64,000 nucleotides of DNA from Dactylonectria macrodidyma (taxonomy: Eukaryota > Ascomycota > Sordariomycetes > Hypocreales > Nectriaceae): contig JAGMUV010000006.1 in NCBI GenBank assembly GCA_020744425.1, positions 2,852,001-2,916,000 of the forward strand. Reading direction: 5' to 3'. Within the stretch, counting starts at the first letter, position 1; every line of letters starts with the position of its first letter. The position numbers and the translations under genes are program-made. The notes beneath the pieces are model-generated. The model saw nothing but the letters and a program-made list of their open reading frames with translations, was not told where the DNA came from and made no database searches. Of this stretch, positions 59,672 to 64,000 are shown piece after piece.

Positions 59672-62278
59672 TATTATCACGGCCTAGGTTCCCACTAGGC
59701 GGTCAGGAACAGCAGAACGATAGGACCCGCATCTAGCTCAGACTAATAGCATGGCCTCGCCCTAGGACTGACGCCTCACTAGGACTAATAGCGACGGTCT
59801 AGGACTAATAGCGGTCTTCTGGGCAGGATAGTAGTCTACTTAATATATAGTTATCTAAGAAGTGTATATTTAGTATAAATAGCTCCTTAGTTATTAATAT
59901 AACTTAATTATATTAAGTATGTTCTACTTTACTATTACTAAATATAATAAGTATTATTTAATCTTAATTTGCCTGATTATTTTATTATATAAACCTTTAG
60001 ATTAGGACTTAGTATATACTAGCTTTATAAAGATAGTATATTAATTTAATCATTATATATTAATAGCTCTTATTTACTAAATTACTTATATTAAGCTTAA
60101 ATAATATTAAATTACTATAATAGTTCTACTTATTATATTAGGTTTAACTCTATCCTCTTTTCATTAGCTAATAAGTAAACTACTTATCCTAATCTTAATA
60201 GATATAGATAATAAAGAAGAAATCATTATGCTTATAAGTCATAAAGCAGAAGTATATAAGCTAAAGTGATATAATAAATGACTTAGTAATGCATTTAATA
60301 ACTTTACTAAAGCTTTTTATAAGAATGCTATTAAAAAGTAAGGATAAATTAATAACTTAAATGACTAAGTTAAAGTACTTATAGATAAACTTAAGAGGCT
60401 TACTAAGGCTTTTAAGAAATAAACTAGCCTTTATAGGGACTATATTAAGAATCTGGCTTCTAATTTAGTAATAGGAAAAGATACTAGAGAAATCCTTAAA
60501 CTAAGATAACCGGACCCTTATAATAGATCTATAGCTATGCTTTAAGGATTCCTAATATAGCTCAGGGCCTACTAGCTATATTATCTAACCTAGTTTATTA
60601 CTAATAATACTAAAGTCTAGTATACTATAGGGTTCCTTAAGGATAAAGCTTTCTAATAGTTTAAATCTATTATAAAGGACTATATTAACTATATCTATAC
60701 TAATAGAAAGGAAGAAACTAAGGCTATTTATAGAAGCTATAAAGTCTTTAAGCATAAGCTTAAAAGCGCTTTCAGACTCTAAGATAAGAAACAAATAGTA
60801 GAATAGTAAATCCAGAAACTCTATTAGAAAGGAGTAGTGTCTATATATATAGCTAAATACTATAACCTCGCCTTATGACTTAATTAGAGAGAAGAAGGAT
60901 ATATAGTAAGCTTTTATAAAGGGTTAAAGTCTGATGTTAAAGATGCAATAATTAGGAAAACTAAGCTTACTATATATAACGGATTAGTATAACTTATTAT
61001 AGAAATCGATGACTAGTAATTCGAAAGACGATAGGAAAAGAAGGCTAAGAAGTTTAGAAGATCTTACACTTTATAATAGAAGAATAGAGGAAACTACGCA
61101 AACTATAAGAAGAAATGACAAACGGATACTTCTTATAGAATAGACTCAGGCCCTATGAACATTAGGATAGTTAAGAGAGACTACTCTAAAGTCCTCTATT
61201 AGAACTATAGCATCCTGGAATATACTTCCTGTAAATACTAAAAGTCTAAAACTGACTAATAATTCAAACTAGTATTAGAAGGTAAGAAAAAGGTAAGATG
61301 GGTTAGCTAATAGAAAGAAGAACCCTAAATGGGTAAGAAAACAGTTACAATAGCTAGAGCAGGTTATAATAATACGGGGATTTTATTTAATAAAATCACC
61401 TCCCTTATAAATAAAGAACTTAAGAGTGAAGAGATACTTAAAGGTAAAACCTATAAGGAAGGGAAGCTAAGCTAGAAGATAGAAAAAGAGCGATAAGTAC
61501 CCTTTAAAGATCAATAGAAAGGTATAACTTCTAATATTAATAATATCTTAACACTTTAAACACTAGTTCTATTACTAATAAGATAGAAGGAAGAAAGGCC
61601 ACTTTATAGTACTATTAGAAAGATTAGTATAGTTAGGAAAGGCAAGGAAATCTAAAAGAAAGATACTTTTAAGTACATTCAACTAATAGTAGAAATCTTA
61701 AATAAAGAAAATAATATCCTAGACTAATAGCCTGCTCTAAAAACACTACTAATTATAGCAGCCCTTTATAAAGGCATTACTAAAATCTTATAATAGTAAT
61801 AAATAAATAATAAGATTAGACATAAGTACTACTTATATAAAGAGGGAGAATTAAGCATTAGTATAAGTACTAAAGCTAAGTAAGTAAGAAGACTTAGGCT
61901 CCTTATTATTAATAAAGACATACTAGCCTTAGTAGATGAATATCCTAAGTCTAATAATAAAAGTAATATTAATAATACCTTAGAAGAAGAATCAGTCGCT
62001 CTATAATTACTTAAATAAGAGCTAGAAGGAAATACTTCTAATTTCTTCCTAAGGAAGGACGGAAAAAGCGAGTAAATATTAAAATAACTCGTTAAAAGAA
62101 CGTTAGATATAGCAGAAGGTTAACCTATCTATATCTGCATAATCTAGTAAAAAGACCTTATTAAAGTAAATAGTTAAATAGAATGAGCAATTATTAGTAA
62201 TGAACTATTACTATATTTATAATATCCTAGATATATTAATATATTCTAAATATTATATACTTATTATATATACTTATT
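59672..62278 (+). mobile_element. Second RIP-degraded LTR element, 5' part (LTR plus gag)
   Basis: It starts near TATTATCACGGCCTAGG, which resembles a retrotransposon terminus with one G-to-A change, six bases from element 1's target duplication. The first 170 bp keep GC and contain repeats of ctaggactaatagcg. A TATAAATA sequence near 59873 could be the LTR promoter. From about 60200 a gag-like relic is readable, with a LNxREEGYIVSFYKGLKSDVKDAI-type block near 60880-60955 and a damaged CCHC knuckle near 61195-61250. No pol is seen before element 3 cuts it off at 62279. Its LTR 3' boundary is not resolved. Confidence 0.7.
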
Positions 62279-62732
62279 TGTGACGGTCAAGGTTCCCAAC
62301 GTAGTAAACCGTAACCCGACTGGTTTATGTTGGCAGCTGAAACGGGGCGTAACGTACTGAGCGTAGGGTGGCGAATCACGTCTGATAATGTCAAGAAGTA
62401 TTCTTGAGTAATCAAATTGTATTGAAAGCTGGAGAGCTATCTGGACATAGGGAAGTGGGAATGAGTGAAGCTATATATACTATTCTGGTCTGCTTGGTCA
62501 ATCGTGGCCGAACGTGCTCTTGTTCGACCATTTAAGGTTAAGGTTTCAATGGGAGCGATGGAGCGCGAGGAGCGTTGCTCCCTCGTTCCCATCGCTCCTG
62601 TCGCTCCATCGCTCCTTCCCTGATTCGCCCGTGAGGCTGACTCATCAGCCTCGCCGCTTGGTTCTCAAGGTCCAAGGGTTTTGCCACCCTTCGCCACTTG
62701 GTCCCTTGGACGCCTTAGCTTGGGTCGTGACA
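62279..62732 (-). repeat. 3' LTR of element 3
   Basis: 454 bp. On the minus strand it starts TGTCACGACCC directly after a polypurine tract and ends CCTTGACCGTCACA, giving the TGT...ACA termini of LTRs. The abrupt change from TA-rich to balanced DNA falls exactly at 62279. Its partner LTR is outside the window. Confidence 0.8.
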
Positions 62733-62750
62733 CGATGTCTCCCTCCCAAT
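62733..62750 (-). other. Polypurine tract of element 3
   Basis: On the minus strand ATTGGGAGGGAGACATCG abuts the LTR start, as expected for the plus-strand primer of reverse transcription. Confidence 0.65.
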
Positions 62751-62833
62751 GGTCTTGTCCTCAAGGCCGTAGCTCCCCACTTGTGTTGGTTCGTCAAATT
62801 TCCTTTCCTTCGTCCTGTCATCATGCTGACAGT

Positions 62834-63515
62834 ATGTCGGGCAGAGTCGTGAAACGTTCGACAGCGCGAAAAAATCGAGAAGTCGAAACTCTCGCAGAGT
62901 TCGTTGAAATTTTCGGTGTCGAAATGACGCCGTGTGCTTTTTGCGCCCGCACCGGGCGTCCCTGCATTGTTGGGCCGGGTTCCTCTCGTTGTTCTGAATG
63001 CGTGAAGGCTCATCAATCGTGTGAGCGCTCAGGTTCCGAGGCCGCGACTCATGGGTGTCCTTCCTTGGTTGCTTTTCTGGTGTTTGTGCTGACTCACCCT
63101 CCTAGTCCTTAGAATCGTTCGTGAGAAGAAAAAGTTGCGTCAACAGCGTTTGGACACTCGAAACGAGTTGGCCGCCCTCCGTAGCTCCCTGGAGTTGTCA
63201 CAAAAGATGGTCCAGGACACCCAGGCTCAAATTATGGCGGCTTTTGCGAAGCTGGAGCGGATTGAAAAAATGGAGGATCATTTGGAGGAGAAAGGTATTC
63301 CTGCGGCGGAGGCCATGGATGCGAGAGAGGTGGAAGATTTAGATGAATTGGATCGTCTTGAAACGGAGGAGCGTCAAGGTGCTGAGGCGGGTTTCCTGGA
63401 TGCTGCTCAGCTTCCACCGGATGTGTTGGATACTATCGATTGGAATTCTTTGAGCTTTTCCGCTGGTTTCGACGCGGTGGTTGGTGAAAGTTCTTCAGCA
63501 AACGTTGGGCATTGA
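62834..63515 (+). CDS. Accessory antisense gene in element 3: Zn2Cys6-like cluster plus coiled coil
   Basis: Two exons (62834-63054 and 63113-63515; 58-nt intron ending CCTTAG) give 207 aa. Residues 34-63 contain CAFC-X6-C-X8-CSEC-X6-C, which fits the CX2CX6CX5-12CX2CX6-8C spacing of fungal binuclear zinc clusters. After REKKKLRQQR a long helical segment (LDTRNELAALRSSLELSQKMVQ..., residues about 85-135) has leucine/hydrophobic heptads, then an acidic tail ending ESSSANVGH. It is transcribed opposite to the retroelement's pol and overlaps its last codons (63433-63515). I recall repetitive Cys-cluster/coiled-coil hypothetical proteins of this look in other Sordariomycetes. DNA binding or element regulation is inference. 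The start codon and intron are not certain. Confidence 0.6.
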
Positions 63516-64000
63516 TGAGGTGTTTGGCTGGTTCCCAGGTATTTTCGGCGTCGGTGTACCCTTTCCACTTGACCAGGTATTCCAATCGATTTCCCTTTTC
63601 CTCGTTTCTTCTTGCTTTGAGGATTTTCTCTGGCTCGTATTCTCGTTCGTCTTCAACTTCCATATCGTCGTCGTAGCCTGTGTCGACTTTGATTGTTCCT
63701 TCCGCTGATTCGAGTAATGAAATGTTAAAGACTGGATGGAGCTTGACCTTCGGTGGTAAGTCCAATTTGTAGGTGCTGTCTGAGAGCTTCTTGAGAATTT
63801 TGAATGGTCCGAGGTATTTGAAGTCGAGTTTTTTACTTGGGCGCTTTGTCTCGATGTTTTTTGTGGATAGGTAGACCATGTCTCCCTCCGAAAAAGTCGG
63901 TCCTTCCGATCTTTTCTGGTCGTAGTAGCGCTTCATTCGTTCTCGTACGAACTCGAGTTCCGTCCTCAGTTCCGTGTGTAGTTCTCTCAACTTGTCCGCT
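63433..64000 (-). CDS. C-terminal end of chromovirus Pol: integrase tail and chromodomain (partial)
   Basis: The open frame enters from the right window edge and stops at 63433. It shows the end of an integrase, with YYDQKRSEGPTFSEGDMVYL, then the GPY/F-type module KLDFKYLGPFKILKKL and the LHPVFNISLLE block. A chromodomain follows: EYEPEKILKARRNEEKGNRLEYLVKWKGYTDAENTWEPAKHL (aromatic cage residues Y, W and W visible). Chromodomains target such elements to histone-marked heterochromatin. No internal stops are seen. The last 28 codons overlap the convergent plus-strand gene. Confidence 0.92.
   Translation of the reverse strand, partial: ADKLRELHTELRTELEFVRERMKRYYDQKRSEGPTFSEGDMVYLSTKNIETKRPSKKLDFKYLGPFKILKKLSDSTYKLDLPPKVKLHPVFNISLLESAEGTIKVDTGYDDDMEVEDEREYEPEKILKARRNEEKGNRLEYLVKWKGYTDAENTWEPAKHLINAQRLLKNFHQPPRRNQRKSSKNSNR

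Larger units (their letters stand above)
62279..64000 (-). mobile_element. Third Ty3/gypsy chromovirus, minus strand, 3' end only, not RIP-mutated
   Basis: Read on the minus strand, the order is Pol C-terminus (64000-63433), a region containing a convergent plus-strand gene, a polypurine tract (about 62750-62733) and the 3' LTR (62732-62279). The frame of Pol is intact and GC content is normal, in sharp contrast to the TA-rich DNA immediately left of 62279, into which it has inserted. The rest of the element lies outside the window. Confidence 0.85.

Noticed and set aside
62514..62852. 112-codon plus-strand frame
   Set aside because: It lies largely inside the LTR and polypurine tract of element 3 and is in a different frame from the accessory gene.

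Overview
The window is nuclear DNA of a filamentous ascomycete (Pezizomycotina; Sordariomycetes/Hypocreales is my best guess from protein style). It has short 50-70 nt introns with GTAAGT/GTATGT-type donors, Zn2Cys6 and DUF3425 bZIP regulators, RTA1 and fungal-rhodopsin membrane proteins, a PalA/Rim20 orthologue, and a TA-saturated repeat block that looks RIP-mutated. There are no bacterial-type operons. Exon joins below were worked out by hand from splice signals and reading phase.

Layout. 1-32.5 kb is gene-rich euchromatin: an unrecognised 452-aa protein, a secreted type-B carboxylesterase/lipase, a six-exon flavin monooxygenase, a secreted His/Cys-rich repeat protein built partly from duplicated mini-exons, an M1 zinc aminopeptidase, PalA/Rim20 of ambient-pH signalling, a family-31-like glycosyltransferase and a SYLF (Ysc84/Lsb3-type) protein. 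33-42.5 kb holds an FSH-type serine hydrolase, a GH47 alpha-1,2-mannosidase, a secreted CVNH-like protein, a DUF3425 bZIP-type factor divergent from a cinnamyl-type alcohol dehydrogenase, and an alkyltransferase-like DNA repair protein. 42.5-52.1 kb looks accessory: two related Zn2Cys6 factors on either side of an RTA1-like exporter, then a fungal rhodopsin-domain membrane protein, with long gene-poor gaps.

52.86-64 kb is a nested transposon block. A pogo/Fot-like DDE transposase fragment lies next to a complete but RIP-wrecked Ty3/gypsy chromovirus (two 193-bp LTRs, exact 5-bp GGCTC target duplication, 53374-59665). A second RIP-wrecked LTR element with gag follows. A third, apparently un-RIPed chromovirus on the minus strand runs off the right edge; its LTR, polypurine tract and the intact C-terminal end of Pol with a chromodomain are visible.

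The most unusual item is a spliced plus-strand gene inside that third element, between its chromodomain and its LTR and convergent with pol. It encodes a Zn2Cys6-like cysteine cluster followed by a coiled coil. Other points of interest are the exon-duplicated His-rich secreted protein, a roughly 110-bp tandem repeat in the divergent promoter between the RTA1 gene and a Zn2Cys6 gene, and a low-complexity insertion in the monooxygenase.
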